From: TMP-24 sp041397305 | GTDB lineage: Bacteria > Pseudomonadota > Alphaproteobacteria > Rhodobacterales > Rhodobacteraceae | DNA: 64,000 nucleotides | NCBI GenBank assembly: GCA_041397305.1 | Contig: JAWKWX010000003.1 | Location: 1 to 64,000, forward strand | Direction of reading: 5' to 3' | In this document: positions 15,877-25,037 of the stretch, one piece after another | Layout: each line of letters begins with the position of its first letter | Position numbering within the stretch: position 1 is the stretch's first letter | Translations under genes and position numbers: made by a program | The notes under the pieces: generated by a model | Seen by the model: the letters and a program-made list of their open reading frames with translations, nothing else | What the model was told of the DNA's origin: nothing | Database searches by the model: none

Positions 15877-18048
15877 GTGAGTGCTGCTGCCATGTCACCC
15901 CCGCCCGCCGCGTCGCATCTGCGCCTCGTCACCACCGATTTCGTGCCGGTCGCGGGCCTGCCCGGCCGCGATCCGCGCCCCGCGGCGCGGCGCGAGGGTG
16001 AGCGGCGCAAGCCGCTTGGCCAGATCCTGATGGACATGAAGGCGGTGGGTCCGGGCGACATGCTGAAAGCGCTCGCGCTGCGCGACCGGCAGGACGTGCG
16101 GCTGGGTGACGTCCTGCTCGCCCATGGCTGGGTCAGCGAGCCCGCCCTGATGGCCGCGCTCGCCAACCAATGGGGCGCCCGGATCCTCGATCTCGCGGCA
16201 GAACCGCCGGATGCGCGGCTGATCGACGCGCTCGGGCCGGACTTCTGCCTGAAGGAGGCGGTGCTGCCCTGGCGGCGGATCGGCGCGGCAACGGTGATCG
16301 CCACGGCGCGCCCCGACGAATTCGCCCGGCTGCGCAACCGCCTGCCCGCAGGCTACGGGCCGGTGGTGATGGCGCTGGCGTCAGAGCGCGACATCCATGC
16401 GGCGATGATCGCCTCGCGCCAGACGCGTCTTGTTCGCCGGGCAGAAGCCCGCACAGCGGCAGACGAAAGTTGCCGCACGCTCGACATGGCGCGCGCCGGG
16501 CGCGTTGCGGCCATGGGCCTTGCCATGCTTGCGGGCCTCATGGCCCTCGCGCCGGCAGCGGGTTTCCTTGCCCTTCTCGGCTGGGCCTGTCTGACGCTTC
16601 TCCTGTGCATGGGGCTGAAGGCCGCCGCCTTCCTGTCGGAACTCAGGGCGCGCGTCAGCACCGTGACAAAGATCGAGCCGCCTGCCATCGCCCGCCTGCC
16701 GGTCGTGTCGATCATGGTGCCGCTCTTCGACGAGGACGATATCGCGCCGCGCCTCGTCGAACGGCTCGGGCGGCTCGATTACCCGAAGGAACTCCTCGAT
16801 ATACTCCTGGTGGTCGAGGAGGAGGACCGGCGCACCCGCGCGGCGCTCGCCTGCCGCCGCCTGCCACGCTGGATGCGGGTCGTGACCGTACCGGCGGGCC
16901 CGATCCGCACCAAGCCCCGCGCGCTGAACTATGCGCTCGATTTCTGCAAGGGCACGATCGTCGGCGTCTATGATGCCGAGGATGCGCCCGACCCCGGCCA
17001 GATCCGCACCGTCATCCGCCGCTTCCACGACCGCGGGCCAGAGGTCGCCTGCCTGCAGGGCATTCTCGATTTCTACAATCCGCGCCACAACTGGCTGACG
17101 CGCTGCTTCACCATCGAGTATGCCGCCTGGTTCCGGGTGATGCTGCCGGGGATCGCGCGCATGGGCTTCGTCGTGCCCCTTGGCGGCACCACGCTTTTCT
17201 TCCGTCGCGCCGCGCTCGAGGCGCTTGGTGGCTGGGACGCGCATAACGTGACCGAGGATGCCGATCTCGGCGTGCGGCTCGCGCGCCACGGCTACCGGAC
17301 GGAACTGATCCCGACCGTGACCGAGGAAGAGCCGAACGGGCAGGCGCTGCCCTGGATCAAGCAACGCTCGCGCTGGCTGAAGGGCTATGCGATGACCTGG
17401 GCCGTCCATATGCGCGATCCGGCGCGCCTGTGGCGCCAGCTCGGGCCGAAGCGGTTCGCCGGTTTCCAGATCATGTTCCTCGGCACCTTGTCGCAATTCG
17501 TGCTGGCGCCGGTACTCTGGTCGTTCTGGGGCCTCGCTGTCGGCCTCGGTCATCCCCTGGCCGGCCACCTGCCGGACTGGGGCCTCGCCGCACTCGGCGG
17601 CCTCTTCGTTCTGTCCGAGAGCCTGAATATCGCGGTCGGCATCTGGGCGGTGCGCGGCCCCGGCCACCGTCATCTGATGCCCTGGGTGCCGACGCTCTGC
17701 CTCTATTTCCCGCTCGGCGCGCTCGCCTCCTACAAGGCGCTGTGGGAAATGGTCCGCGCACCCTTCTTCTGGGACAAGACCCGCCACGGGATGCTGGACA
17801 CCGCCGGACAGATGGCCGTCGCGCCAGCCCTTCCCGTGCTTGTGCTGACCGATCCGGTGCTTCCCGAATGGGCCGGAACCGCCGAAGTCCTGCCGCTCCG
17901 CCGCCGCAAGCCGCTCCTCTGGTCGCACCCGGCGCCGCGCTTCTTCGAACCGCCGCCCGCGTCGCCGGAGGGCGCCGCGGCCCTAGCCGTCGCGCTCGCG
18001 CCTTGTGGCCCCGGCATCGAGTTTCAGCCGCGTTTCGAAGGCTTTTGA
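15877..18048 (+). CDS. MshEN-domain glycosyltransferase family 2 (polysaccharide synthase-like)
   Basis: A 723-residue membrane protein. Residues ~46-99 hold two tandem copies of the MshEN pattern (PLGQILMDMKAVGPGDMLKAL; RLGDVLLAHGWVSEPALMAAL), a c-di-GMP-binding domain best known from MshE and NfrB. Two TM helices follow (~213-250), then a GT2 catalytic domain with DAED (~365), TEDADLG (~458) and QQRSRW (~495, the QxxRW motif of processive synthases), then C-terminal TM helices (~540-640). Predicted to make or export a surface polysaccharide under c-di-GMP control. The start is GTG 15877 or ATG 15892. Its 3' end overlaps the convergent GntR gene by 66 bases. Confidence 0.9.
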   Translation: MSAAAMSPPPAASHLRLVTTDFVPVAGLPGRDPRPAARREGERRKPLGQILMDMKAVGPGDMLKALALRDRQDVRLGDVLLAHGWVSEPALMAALANQWGARILDLAAEPPDARLIDALGPDFCLKEAVLPWRRIGAATVIATARPDEFARLRNRLPAGYGPVVMALASERDIHAAMIASRQTRLVRRAEARTAADESCRTLDMARAGRVAAMGLAMLAGLMALAPAAGFLALLGWACLTLLLCMGLKAAAFLSELRARVSTVTKIEPPAIARLPVVSIMVPLFDEDDIAPRLVERLGRLDYPKELLDILLVVEEEDRRTRAALACRRLPRWMRVVTVPAGPIRTKPRALNYALDFCKGTIVGVYDAEDAPDPGQIRTVIRRFHDRGPEVACLQGILDFYNPRHNWLTRCFTIEYAAWFRVMLPGIARMGFVVPLGGTTLFFRRAALEALGGWDAHNVTEDADLGVRLARHGYRTELIPTVTEEEPNGQALPWIKQRSRWLKGYAMTWAVHMRDPARLWRQLGPKRFAGFQIMFLGTLSQFVLAPVLWSFWGLAVGLGHPLAGHLPDWGLAALGGLFVLSESLNIAVGIWAVRGPGHRHLMPWVPTLCLYFPLGALASYKALWEMVRAPFFWDKTRHGMLDTAGQMAVAPALPVLVLTDPVLPEWAGTAEVLPLRRRKPLLWSHPAPRFFEPPPASPEGAAALAVALAPCGPGIEFQPRFEGF

Positions 18049-18624
18049 TATATGCGCCTTGAGCGCGGTCGCGGCGGCCTCGCCATCGCCCGCCGCGATC
18101 GCGGCGACGATGGCCGCATGTTCGTCAAGCGCCGCCGTCCCCCGACCTTCCGCCGCAAGCGAGGTTGTGGCCAGAAGCGCCATCGAGCGGTGGACGAGAT
18201 CAAGCTGGCTGACCAGATGGCGGTTGTGGGAGGCCAGATGGATCTGCTTGTGGAACCTTTTGTTGGCGCGCGACAGCGCCTCGGAATTGCCAAGATGGGC
18301 GCGGTCCTGCTCGACCATCTCGACCAGGACCCGCACTTCCTCGGGGCTTGCATGCTTGGCCGCCAGCCGCGCGGCAAGGCCTTCAAGCTCGGCCCGCACC
18401 ACGTAGAGCTCGGCCAGCTGATTGTGATCAAGCGAGGCGACGATCAGCGACCGGCCGTCGCGCGCCAGCATCGACTGGGTCTCGAGCCGCTGCAACGCCT
18501 CGCGCACCGGCGTGCGCGACACGCCGAACCGTTCGGCCAGGTCGGATTCCACCAGCCGGTCGCCGGGCCGGTAATCGCCCTGCTCGATCGCCTCCAGTAT
18601 GAGCGTGTAAGCGTCTTTCTGCAT
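17983..18624 (-). CDS. GntR-family (FadR subfamily) transcriptional regulator
   Basis: A 213-residue regulator. The winged helix is at ~1-70 (ILEAIEQGDYRPGDRLVESDLAERFGVSRTPVREALQRLE split across the segment). The FCD effector domain is at ~80-205, with likely metal-binding His in FHKQIHLASHNRHL and DEHAAIVAAI. Effector and targets are unknown. The gene's end overlaps the convergent glycosyltransferase by 66 bases. A CCCCGCTT-GGC-AAGCGGGG inverted repeat (18664-18682) lies about 40 bases upstream and could be a regulatory hairpin. Confidence 0.9.
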   Translation of the reverse strand: MQKDAYTLILEAIEQGDYRPGDRLVESDLAERFGVSRTPVREALQRLETQSMLARDGRSLIVASLDHNQLAELYVVRAELEGLAARLAAKHASPEEVRVLVEMVEQDRAHLGNSEALSRANKRFHKQIHLASHNRHLVSQLDLVHRSMALLATTSLAAEGRGTAALDEHAAIVAAIAAGDGEAAATALKAHISKAFETRLKLDAGATRRERDG

Positions 18625-18852
18625 CCATCCCTCCCGCCGGAGCGCGAGCCTAAGGCGGTGGCGCCCCGCTTGGCAAGCGGGGACTGGGGACGGCGGGTTG
18701 CGGCCCCGATACAGGGCCGCTCTTCGGCCCTCCCAGGCCCCATCGCCCTGTCCGGCGCGGCGCGCGCGCACGGGGCGATGAGCGGCCCCGGCTCTGGGGC
18801 GGGGGTCCGGGGAGCGTTGCGAACCGCCCCGCGCCGCTATAGGGTCCGGCCC

Positions 18853-19497
18853 ATGCCGCGCGCCCATTTCCAGCATGTCACCACCTGGGTCTTCGACCTC
18901 GACAATACGCTTTACCCGCCCGAAGTGCGGCTTTTCGACCAGATCGAGGTCAGGATGACCGATTATGTGATGCGCGCGATCGGGGTCGACCGGGCCGAGG
19001 CCAACCGGCTGCGCGCGCATTACTGGGCGACCTACGGCACCACGCTCGCCGGGCTGATGCGCGAACATGGCGCCGACCCCGGCCCCTACCTGACCGAAGT
19101 GCATGAGATCGACTTCTCCGCCCTATCGCCGGACGCAGGCCTTGCCGAACGGATCGCCCACCTTCCGGGTCGCAAGATCGTCTATACCAACGGCTGCGCG
19201 CCCTATGCCGGGCGGGTGATCGCGGCGCGCGGGCTTTCGGGCCTGTTCGACGCGGTCTACGGGATCGAACATGCGGGCTTCCGCCCCAAGCCCGAACAGG
19301 CGGCGTTCGAGACGATCTTTGCCATCGACGGGACAGAGCCGTCATGCGCCGCGATGTTCGAGGATGATGCGCGCAACCTCGCCGCACCCCATGCGATGGG
19401 CATGCGCACCGTCCATGTCGCGCCCGCCCCCGAACCGGCCGACCATATCCATTTCCACACCACGGACCTCGCGTCCTTTCTCGCTCGCCTCGCCTGA
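18853..19497 (+). CDS. HAD-superfamily pyrimidine 5'-nucleotidase
   Basis: A 214-residue HAD phosphatase of the Sdt1/Phm8-like pyrimidine 5'-nucleotidase family. Motif I is WVFDLDNTLYPP (nucleophile D15 region), motif II is IVYTNG, motif III the Lys in GFRPKPE, and motif IV MFEDDARNL. Likely dephosphorylates pyrimidine nucleotides. The start at 18853 lies only 10 bases after a TATAGG -10-like sequence, so the transcript may have a very short leader. Confidence 0.9.
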   Translation: MPRAHFQHVTTWVFDLDNTLYPPEVRLFDQIEVRMTDYVMRAIGVDRAEANRLRAHYWATYGTTLAGLMREHGADPGPYLTEVHEIDFSALSPDAGLAERIAHLPGRKIVYTNGCAPYAGRVIAARGLSGLFDAVYGIEHAGFRPKPEQAAFETIFAIDGTEPSCAAMFEDDARNLAAPHAMGMRTVHVAPAPEPADHIHFHTTDLASFLARLA

Positions 19498-19588
19498 CCC
19501 GCGCCATAGTGCCGCAGGCACAACCTGTCGCATGGCCCGCGCGGCCGCGGGGGCATAGCACGGGCCCGCGAACAGGAAAGGCTTTCCC

Positions 19589-19831
19589 ATGACCGACATG
19601 ACAGGCACGGCCGCCCCGCGCCACTGGTTCTATGCCATCCCGCTTCTGGGCTGGATCGCCCGCGACATCGCGCATGGCGACGACGACAATATCTATTACG
19701 CCCTGGTGATCCTGCTCACCGCGCTCGTCCTCGTCTTCAAGACCTGGGGGCTGGCGGGCATCACCATGGTCTGCCTCGCCGCGGTGCCGCTGGTCTTCCT
19801 CGCGCTCATCCTGATCACGCTCGGGAAATAG
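19589..19831 (+). CDS. Small membrane protein, 80 residues
   Basis: Short protein with a soluble N-terminus (HWFYAIPLLGWIARDIAHGDDDNIYYA) and two TM helices (~35-55 and ~58-78). An AGGAAAGG ribosome site precedes the ATG. No family recognised; the WIARDI.HGDDDNIYY stretch looks conserved-type rather than random. It lies between the HAD gene and a UbiH-like gene in the same direction. Confidence 0.75.
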   Translation: MTDMTGTAAPRHWFYAIPLLGWIARDIAHGDDDNIYYALVILLTALVLVFKTWGLAGITMVCLAAVPLVFLALILITLGK

Positions 19832-19914
19832 GCCCGGCGCTGTCTCCGGGGCAGAATGCCGCTTGGACCGGCGCTGCGCACTGCGATAGGGTGCACCCCG
19901 AAGAAGGGGATGCC

Positions 19915-21132
19915 ATGGCGCGCGAAACGGTCGATATCCTTGTGTCCGGCGGCGGGGTCGCGGGCCTGACGGCGGCGGCAGCCTTCGGCAGCATGGGATT
20001 ATCGGTCATCTGCGTCGATCCCGCGCCCCCGGTGACGGATGGCGAGGCCCAGGGCGCGGACCTGCGCACCACCGCCTTCCTGCAGCCCGCGCGGCAGCTT
20101 CTGCAGGAGGCGGGCCTCTGGCCGCGCCTCGCGCCCCTTGCGGCCGCCCTTCAGGTAATGCGGATCGTGGATGCGGGCGGCGAGGCGCCCGAGCCGCGCA
20201 TCGTGAAGGATTTCGTGGCCTCCGAAATCTCGGACGATCCTTTCGGCTGGAACCTGCCCAACTGGCTTCTCAGGCGCGAGATGGTGGCGCGTCTTGCAGA
20301 CCTGCCGAACGTCAGCTTCCGGCCCGGCACTGCGACGAAATCGGTCCTGACCCGTGAAAGCGCGGCGATCGTTACCCTGTCAGACGGCGCGACCATCGCC
20401 GCGCGGCTTCTGATCGCCGCCGACGGGCGCGACAGCCCGGTCCGCCAGGCACTCGGCATCGGTGTCCATACCACCCGCTACGGGCAGAAGGCGCTTGCCT
20501 TCGCCGTCACCCATGACCGTCCGCACGGGAATATCTCGACCGAGGTCCACCGCTCCGGCGGTCCCTTCACGCTGGTGCCGATGCCCGACCGCGAGGGGCG
20601 CCCCTCGTCCGCCGTGGTCTGGATGGAGACGGGGCCGGAGGTGGCGCGGCTCGCCGCCTTGCCGGTGGCAGAGTTCGAGGCGGAAATGACCGCCCGCAGC
20701 GCCGGGCTGTACGGCCCCCTCACGCTCGTCACCCGCCGTTCGGTCTGGCCGATCATCAGCCAGACGGCGGCGCGGATGACGGGCGAACGCACGGCATTGA
20801 TGGCCGAGGCCGCCCATGTGGTACCGCCCATCGGTGCGCAGGGGCTGAACATGTCGCTCGGCGATCTCGCCTGCCTTCTCGACCTCGCCCGCGAGCGCCC
20901 CGACGGGCTCGGCGACCGCGCAATGCTCGCCGCCTACGAACGCCGCCGCTGGCCCGAGGTAAAGGCACGCGCGGCCGGGATCGACCTTCTCAACCGCGCC
21001 TCGATGATCGAGACACGCGCGCTCCGCGACCTTCGCGCCGGCACGCTGAACGCGCTCTATTCGCTGGTGCCGGTGCGGCAAACGCTGATGAAGGCCGGTC
21101 TCGGCATGAACCCCGCGCGCCGGAAGGGCTGA
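19915..21132 (+). CDS. UbiH/UbiF-family FAD-dependent hydroxylase
   Basis: A 405-residue flavoprotein monooxygenase, probably for ubiquinone ring hydroxylation or another aromatic substrate. The FAD dinucleotide-binding motif is VSGGGVAGLTAAAAFGSMG near the N-terminus. The second FAD site DG motif is LLIAADGRDSPVR, and the third is ALMAEAAHVVPPIGAQGLNMS (GD replaced by EA before AHVVPP). ATG 19915 is preceded by GAAGGGGA. The exact ring position acted on cannot be decided from sequence. Confidence 0.88.
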   Translation: MARETVDILVSGGGVAGLTAAAAFGSMGLSVICVDPAPPVTDGEAQGADLRTTAFLQPARQLLQEAGLWPRLAPLAAALQVMRIVDAGGEAPEPRIVKDFVASEISDDPFGWNLPNWLLRREMVARLADLPNVSFRPGTATKSVLTRESAAIVTLSDGATIAARLLIAADGRDSPVRQALGIGVHTTRYGQKALAFAVTHDRPHGNISTEVHRSGGPFTLVPMPDREGRPSSAVVWMETGPEVARLAALPVAEFEAEMTARSAGLYGPLTLVTRRSVWPIISQTAARMTGERTALMAEAAHVVPPIGAQGLNMSLGDLACLLDLARERPDGLGDRAMLAAYERRRWPEVKARAAGIDLLNRASMIETRALRDLRAGTLNALYSLVPVRQTLMKAGLGMNPARRKG

Positions 21133-21218
21133 GACCGGTCGCGGGACGGCACCGCCCGGCAACCGGCCGAAGATCCCGGCGGGCCGTGGCCACTGATGCT
21201 CATGACGTCCGGGAAAAT

Positions 21219-21295
21219 TGGTCGGAGCGAGAGGATTCGAACCTCCGACCCCCTGCTCCCGAAGCAGGTGCGCTACCAGGCTGCGCTACGCTCCG
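21219..21295 (-). tRNA. tRNA-Pro(CGG)
   Basis: A 77-base tRNA with acceptor CGGAGCG/CGCTCCG, anticodon stem CCTGC/GCAGG and loop TTCGGGA (anticodon CGG), T loop GTTCGAATC and encoded CCA. Confidence 0.96.
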
Positions 21296-21431
21296 ACCGA
21301 TGGCGGGGAGTTACCGAGTCGCGGAGGCTTTTGCAAGCAGATAGCGGCAGCGCGGGTGGGCCGGATCGCGGGGAGGGCACGCAACGCTCGACGGGCGCCC
21401 GTCAAGGGTCCTGTCGCCTGCGGGCAGCGCC

Positions 21432-22406
21432 TCAGCGTCCGCCGCGGCCCGGGTTCAGCATCCGTCCGAGAAGGCCCGAGCGCGGGGTGGTGATGGTCTC
21501 GTTCCGGCCGCGCGCCTCCAGAACCGGCTGGTTGCGCGAGGCGCCCGCGCGCGTCTCGCGCAGCACGATATAGATGCCCGACAGGATGATGACCGCCGAG
21601 CCGATCAGCGTCCAGCGGTCGGGGCGTTCGTCGAACAGCATGTAGCCATAGGCCACCGCCCAGATCATCTGGCTATATTGCATGGGCGCCGCGACGACCG
21701 CCTCGGCCATCCGGTAGGACAGGATCGACAGCAGCGTCCCCGCCATGCCCATCGCGGCGATCACCCCCATCAGCCCCAGATGCTGAACTGGCATCGGCTT
21801 GTAGACGAAGGCCAGAAGCGCGCCGGTGACGAGGAAGTTGCCGAGGATCGGGTAGATCAGCAGAACCGCTGGCCGTTCGCGGTTGCCAAGCTTGCGGACG
21901 ATGATCGCGGTCGTCGCGCCGGAAAAGGCCGCGACAAGCGCCGCCAGATGGCCGAGCGACAGCTCGGCCTGCCCGGGCCGCAAGACGATCAGCACGCCGA
22001 TCAGCCCGACGACGACCGCCATCCAGCGGCGCAGCCGCACGGTTTCGCCGAGGATCGGCACCGACAGGACGGTGATGATCAGCGGGATGGCGAAGAGGAT
22101 CGCATAGGTCTGGGCCAGCGGCAGGTGACCGAAGGCATAGAAGGCGGAAATGCCGGTGATGACCGCCGTGAGGCTGCGCAGGACGACCCAGCCGGGATGC
22201 GCGGGCACAAGGCTGCCGCCCGACCGGTCCTGCAGGATGAAGATCGAGAAGAGCGGGAAGGAGAGGAGCGCCGCGAAGAAGATGATCTGGATCGCCGAAT
22301 AATCGGCCCCCAGCGTCTTGACCACGACATCATGGGTCGCGAACACGCCCATCGCCGCCAGCGCCGTCAGCGCGCCTTTCAGATTCTGTCCACCTGGTTC
22401 AGACAT
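21432..22406 (-). CDS. EamA-family (DMT superfamily) transporter
   Basis: A 324-residue membrane protein with about 10 TM helices in two EamA repeats (ALTALAAMGVFATHDVVVKTLG; LAALVAAFSGATTAIIVRKLG). The cytosolic C-terminal tail is basic and Gly-rich. Substrate unknown; relatives export amino acids or other metabolites. ATG 22406 is chosen because it starts the hydrophilic N-terminus conserved in such proteins. It lies 55 bases downstream of gltX... in reverse order, i.e. on the same strand and upstream of the gltX 3' end. Confidence 0.9.
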   Translation of the reverse strand: MSEPGGQNLKGALTALAAMGVFATHDVVVKTLGADYSAIQIIFFAALLSFPLFSIFILQDRSGGSLVPAHPGWVVLRSLTAVITGISAFYAFGHLPLAQTYAILFAIPLIITVLSVPILGETVRLRRWMAVVVGLIGVLIVLRPGQAELSLGHLAALVAAFSGATTAIIVRKLGNRERPAVLLIYPILGNFLVTGALLAFVYKPMPVQHLGLMGVIAAMGMAGTLLSILSYRMAEAVVAAPMQYSQMIWAVAYGYMLFDERPDRWTLIGSAVIILSGIYIVLRETRAGASRNQPVLEARGRNETITTPRSGLLGRMLNPGRGGR

Positions 22407-22460
22407 GGGGGCTCCGTTACCGCTAGCGCTCCTTTGCGACACCGGCGGGCGGAAGGCAAG

Positions 22461-23780
22461 TCAGCCGCGCCGCACACGTTCGAGAAGCGGCATGAGGTCG
22501 GCCATTTCCGGCCCGCTCTTCTCGCCCGTCAGCGCCAGGCGCAGCGGCATGAACAGCCCCTTGCCCTTGCGCCCGGTCACTGCCTTGACCTGCTCGGTCC
22601 AGTCCGCCCAGGTCGTCTCGGCAAAGGGCGGCTCGGGCAGAAGCGCCAGCGCCTGGGCGACAAAGTCGCGGTCCTCGTCGGCGATCACCGGGTCCGCTCC
22701 GTCGCGGCAGAGCGCCCACCAATGGGCAAGGTCGTCCAACTTGACGATGTTCTTCGACGCAACCGCCCAGAACCGTTCCGCCTTCTCCGTCGGCACGCCC
22801 AGGCCCGCGATCCTGTCCTTCACGTCGGCGAAGGGCAGGCGCTGGTTGCGCTCGCGCGTCAGGGGCCAGAGGTCCTCGGCATCGAACTTCGTCGGCGCCG
22901 CGCCGAACTGGCCGAGGTCGAATCCGTCGGCGATCTCGTCAAGGCTCATGCGCAGTTCGACCGGCTGGGACGAACCGAGCCGGGCCATCAGGCTCAGCAG
23001 CGCCTCTTTCGCCACGCCCGCCGCGCGCAGGTCGCGCAAGCTCAGCGTTCCCAGACGCTTCGACAGGCCTTCGCCCTGTGCCCCGGTCAGAAGCGAATGG
23101 TGTGCAAAGGCGGGCGGCGTGCCGCCCAGCGCATGCATGATCTGCACTTGCGTTGCGGTGTTGGTCACATGGTCGGCGCCGCGCACGATATGGGTGACGC
23201 CCATATCCACATCATCGACCGAGGAGGCGAAGGTATAGAGGATCTGCCCGTCCGCCCGGATCAGCACCGGGTCCGACACCGACGCGGTATCGATCGAGAC
23301 CGGCCCGAGAATCCCGTCCGTCCATTCCGTCCGCTTCTGGTCGAGGAGAAAGCGCCAGTACCCCGCCCGCTCGGCCCTGAGCGCCGCTTTCTCGGCTTCC
23401 GACAGATTCAGCCCGGCGCGGTCATAGACCGGCGGCTTGCCCATGTTCAGCAATTTCTTGCGCTTCAGGTCCAGTTCGGTCGGGCTTTCGAACACTTCGT
23501 AGAGATGCCCGCCCTCGCGCAGGCCCTCCGCCGCGTCGCGATAACGGTCGAGCCTCAGCGACTGCTTTTCCACCCGGTCCCAGGTGAGGCCGAGCCAGTC
23601 GAGATCTTCCATGATCCCGTCGGCATATTCCTGTTTCGACCGCTCCTGATCAGTATCGTCCAGGCGCAAGATGAAGGTGCCGCCGGTCTTCCTGGCGATC
23701 AGGTAGTTCATCAGCGCCGTGCGGAGGTTTCCGACATGGATATATCCGGTGGGCGACGGGGCGAAACGGCAGACGGTCAT
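22461..23780 (-). CDS. gltX: Glutamyl-tRNA synthetase
   Basis: Charges tRNA-Glu. The 439-residue class I synthetase has the HIGH-type motif HVGN in FAPSPTGYIHVGNLRTAL near the N-terminus and the KMSKS-type motif LSKRLG (~240). It is the shorter of the two GluRS types usual in alphaproteobacteria, and may also charge tRNA-Gln for amidation. ATG 23780 follows a GAGGAG site; an upstream ATG would add 5 residues. Confidence 0.96.
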   Translation of the reverse strand: MTVCRFAPSPTGYIHVGNLRTALMNYLIARKTGGTFILRLDDTDQERSKQEYADGIMEDLDWLGLTWDRVEKQSLRLDRYRDAAEGLREGGHLYEVFESPTELDLKRKKLLNMGKPPVYDRAGLNLSEAEKAALRAERAGYWRFLLDQKRTEWTDGILGPVSIDTASVSDPVLIRADGQILYTFASSVDDVDMGVTHIVRGADHVTNTATQVQIMHALGGTPPAFAHHSLLTGAQGEGLSKRLGTLSLRDLRAAGVAKEALLSLMARLGSSQPVELRMSLDEIADGFDLGQFGAAPTKFDAEDLWPLTRERNQRLPFADVKDRIAGLGVPTEKAERFWAVASKNIVKLDDLAHWWALCRDGADPVIADEDRDFVAQALALLPEPPFAETTWADWTEQVKAVTGRKGKGLFMPLRLALTGEKSGPEMADLMPLLERVRRG

Positions 23781-23857
23781 GGAAAGGCTCCTCATCGCCT
23801 CCCTCTTTCACAGGCAGGGGTTTTTGTCCATATGAGGCCCCTGGACAGGAGAATGAG

Positions 23858-24265
23858 ATGAACGACTGGCTGGGCCGCGCGGCCCCCGACCTGGATGCGA
23901 TCGAGAGCATGGCGCGGGCGACGCTCGCCGATCTGCCGCCGCAGTTTGCCGCCGCCGCGCAGGGTGTCCTTCTGCGCGTGAGCGATTTCGCACCAGAGGA
24001 CCTGCTGGAAGACATGGGGATCGAGGATCCGTTCGAGCTGACCGGGCTTTACGACGGCATTCCGATGATCGAGAAATCGGTGATGGATGTGGTGGACCGG
24101 CCCGACATGATCTGGCTGTTCCGTCGCCCGATCCTCGACGAATGGGCCGAACGGGGCGACGTGACGCTCGGCCAGCTCGTCGCCCATGTGACGATCCACG
24201 AACTTGCCCACCATTTCGGCTGGACCGACGAGGAAATCGCCGAGATCGACCGCTGGTGGGAATGA
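23858..24265 (+). CDS. Minimal zincin metallopeptidase family protein
   Basis: A 135-residue protein with HELAHHFGWTDEEIAEID near the C-terminus, the HExxH zinc-binding motif of the small predicted Zn-protease family (DUF2018/possible minimal metalloprotease). The N-terminal region FAPEDLLEDMGIEDPFELTGLYDG is typical. A GGAG site precedes the ATG. Divergent from gltX. Substrate unknown. Confidence 0.88.
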   Translation: MNDWLGRAAPDLDAIESMARATLADLPPQFAAAAQGVLLRVSDFAPEDLLEDMGIEDPFELTGLYDGIPMIEKSVMDVVDRPDMIWLFRRPILDEWAERGDVTLGQLVAHVTIHELAHHFGWTDEEIAEIDRWWE

Positions 24266-24286
24266 TGCGGGGCCAGAGTTAGCGCA

Positions 24287-25015
24287 ATGCGACCTGCCGC
24301 CGCCATTCTCGCGCTCCTCAAAGGGCATTGGCAGCTGGTTGCCCTGACGACGCTCGTTTTCGTGCATTGGCACACGTCTGCGGTCCTTCCGCTGAAAATT
24401 CTCGTCGTCTTCTTCCACGAAATGTCCCACGCCCTGGCGGCCTGGGGCACCGGCGGGTCGGTCGAGGGCATCACGCTTTCCAGCCAACAAGGCGGGCTGA
24501 CCTTGTCGCGGGGCGGCAATGGCTTCCTGATCATGACGTCCGGCTACCTCGGATCGCTCCTGATCGGCATGGCCATCTTCATCGCCGCCGTCCGTACCGA
24601 CGCCGACCGCGCGATCATGGCGGTCCTCGGTCTGATCCTGCTTGCTATTGCCGTCGTCTACTTTCGCGAACCCTTCCCGCTGATCTATGGCGTCATCAGT
24701 TCCGCCCTCATGCTGGCGAGTGCCCGGCTTCTTGGCCACCAGGCCAACGACCTCATCCTGCGCGTGATCGGACTGACCAGCCTGATCTACGCACCCTATG
24801 ATATCTTTGACGACACGATCGCCCGGTCGGGAATGCGCTCTGACGCCCGGATGCTGGCCGAAACCTACGGCGGTTCGACCCTGATCTGGGGCGGCCTCTG
24901 GCTGGTTGCCAGCCTTGTCGCCATCGCGCTCTGCCTCCGCTATGGCCTCGGCAACAGCAGCAATCTTCGGATCGGATTTCTGTCGGACGGCAACGGCACG
25001 TCCGACAGAAATTGA
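24287..25015 (+). CDS. M50-family membrane metallopeptidase
   Basis: A 242-residue integral membrane protein of the M50B-like peptidase group. HEMSHALAAWGTGG carries the HExxH zinc site within a TM helix. A second Asp motif is likely in SLIYAPYDIFDD. About six TM helices. Possible intramembrane protease, though many such proteins lack a known substrate. It starts 21 bases after the zincin gene. Its last 12 codons lie within a long inverted repeat. Confidence 0.82.
   Translation: MRPAAAILALLKGHWQLVALTTLVFVHWHTSAVLPLKILVVFFHEMSHALAAWGTGGSVEGITLSSQQGGLTLSRGGNGFLIMTSGYLGSLLIGMAIFIAAVRTDADRAIMAVLGLILLAIAVVYFREPFPLIYGVISSALMLASARLLGHQANDLILRVIGLTSLIYAPYDIFDDTIARSGMRSDARMLAETYGGSTLIWGGLWLVASLVAIALCLRYGLGNSSNLRIGFLSDGNGTSDRN
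24976..25012. terminator. 14-bp inverted repeat over the M50 stop codon
   Basis: Perfect 14-bp arms (24976-24989 and 24999-25012, ATTTCTGTCGGACG and its complement) flank a 9-base loop. It spans the 3' end of the M50 coding sequence up to its TGA, between convergent genes. It could act as a bidirectional terminator, though neither side has a clear T-tract. Confidence 0.45.
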
Positions 25016-25037
25016 CGCCCGAGGAGACGGGGCCCCT

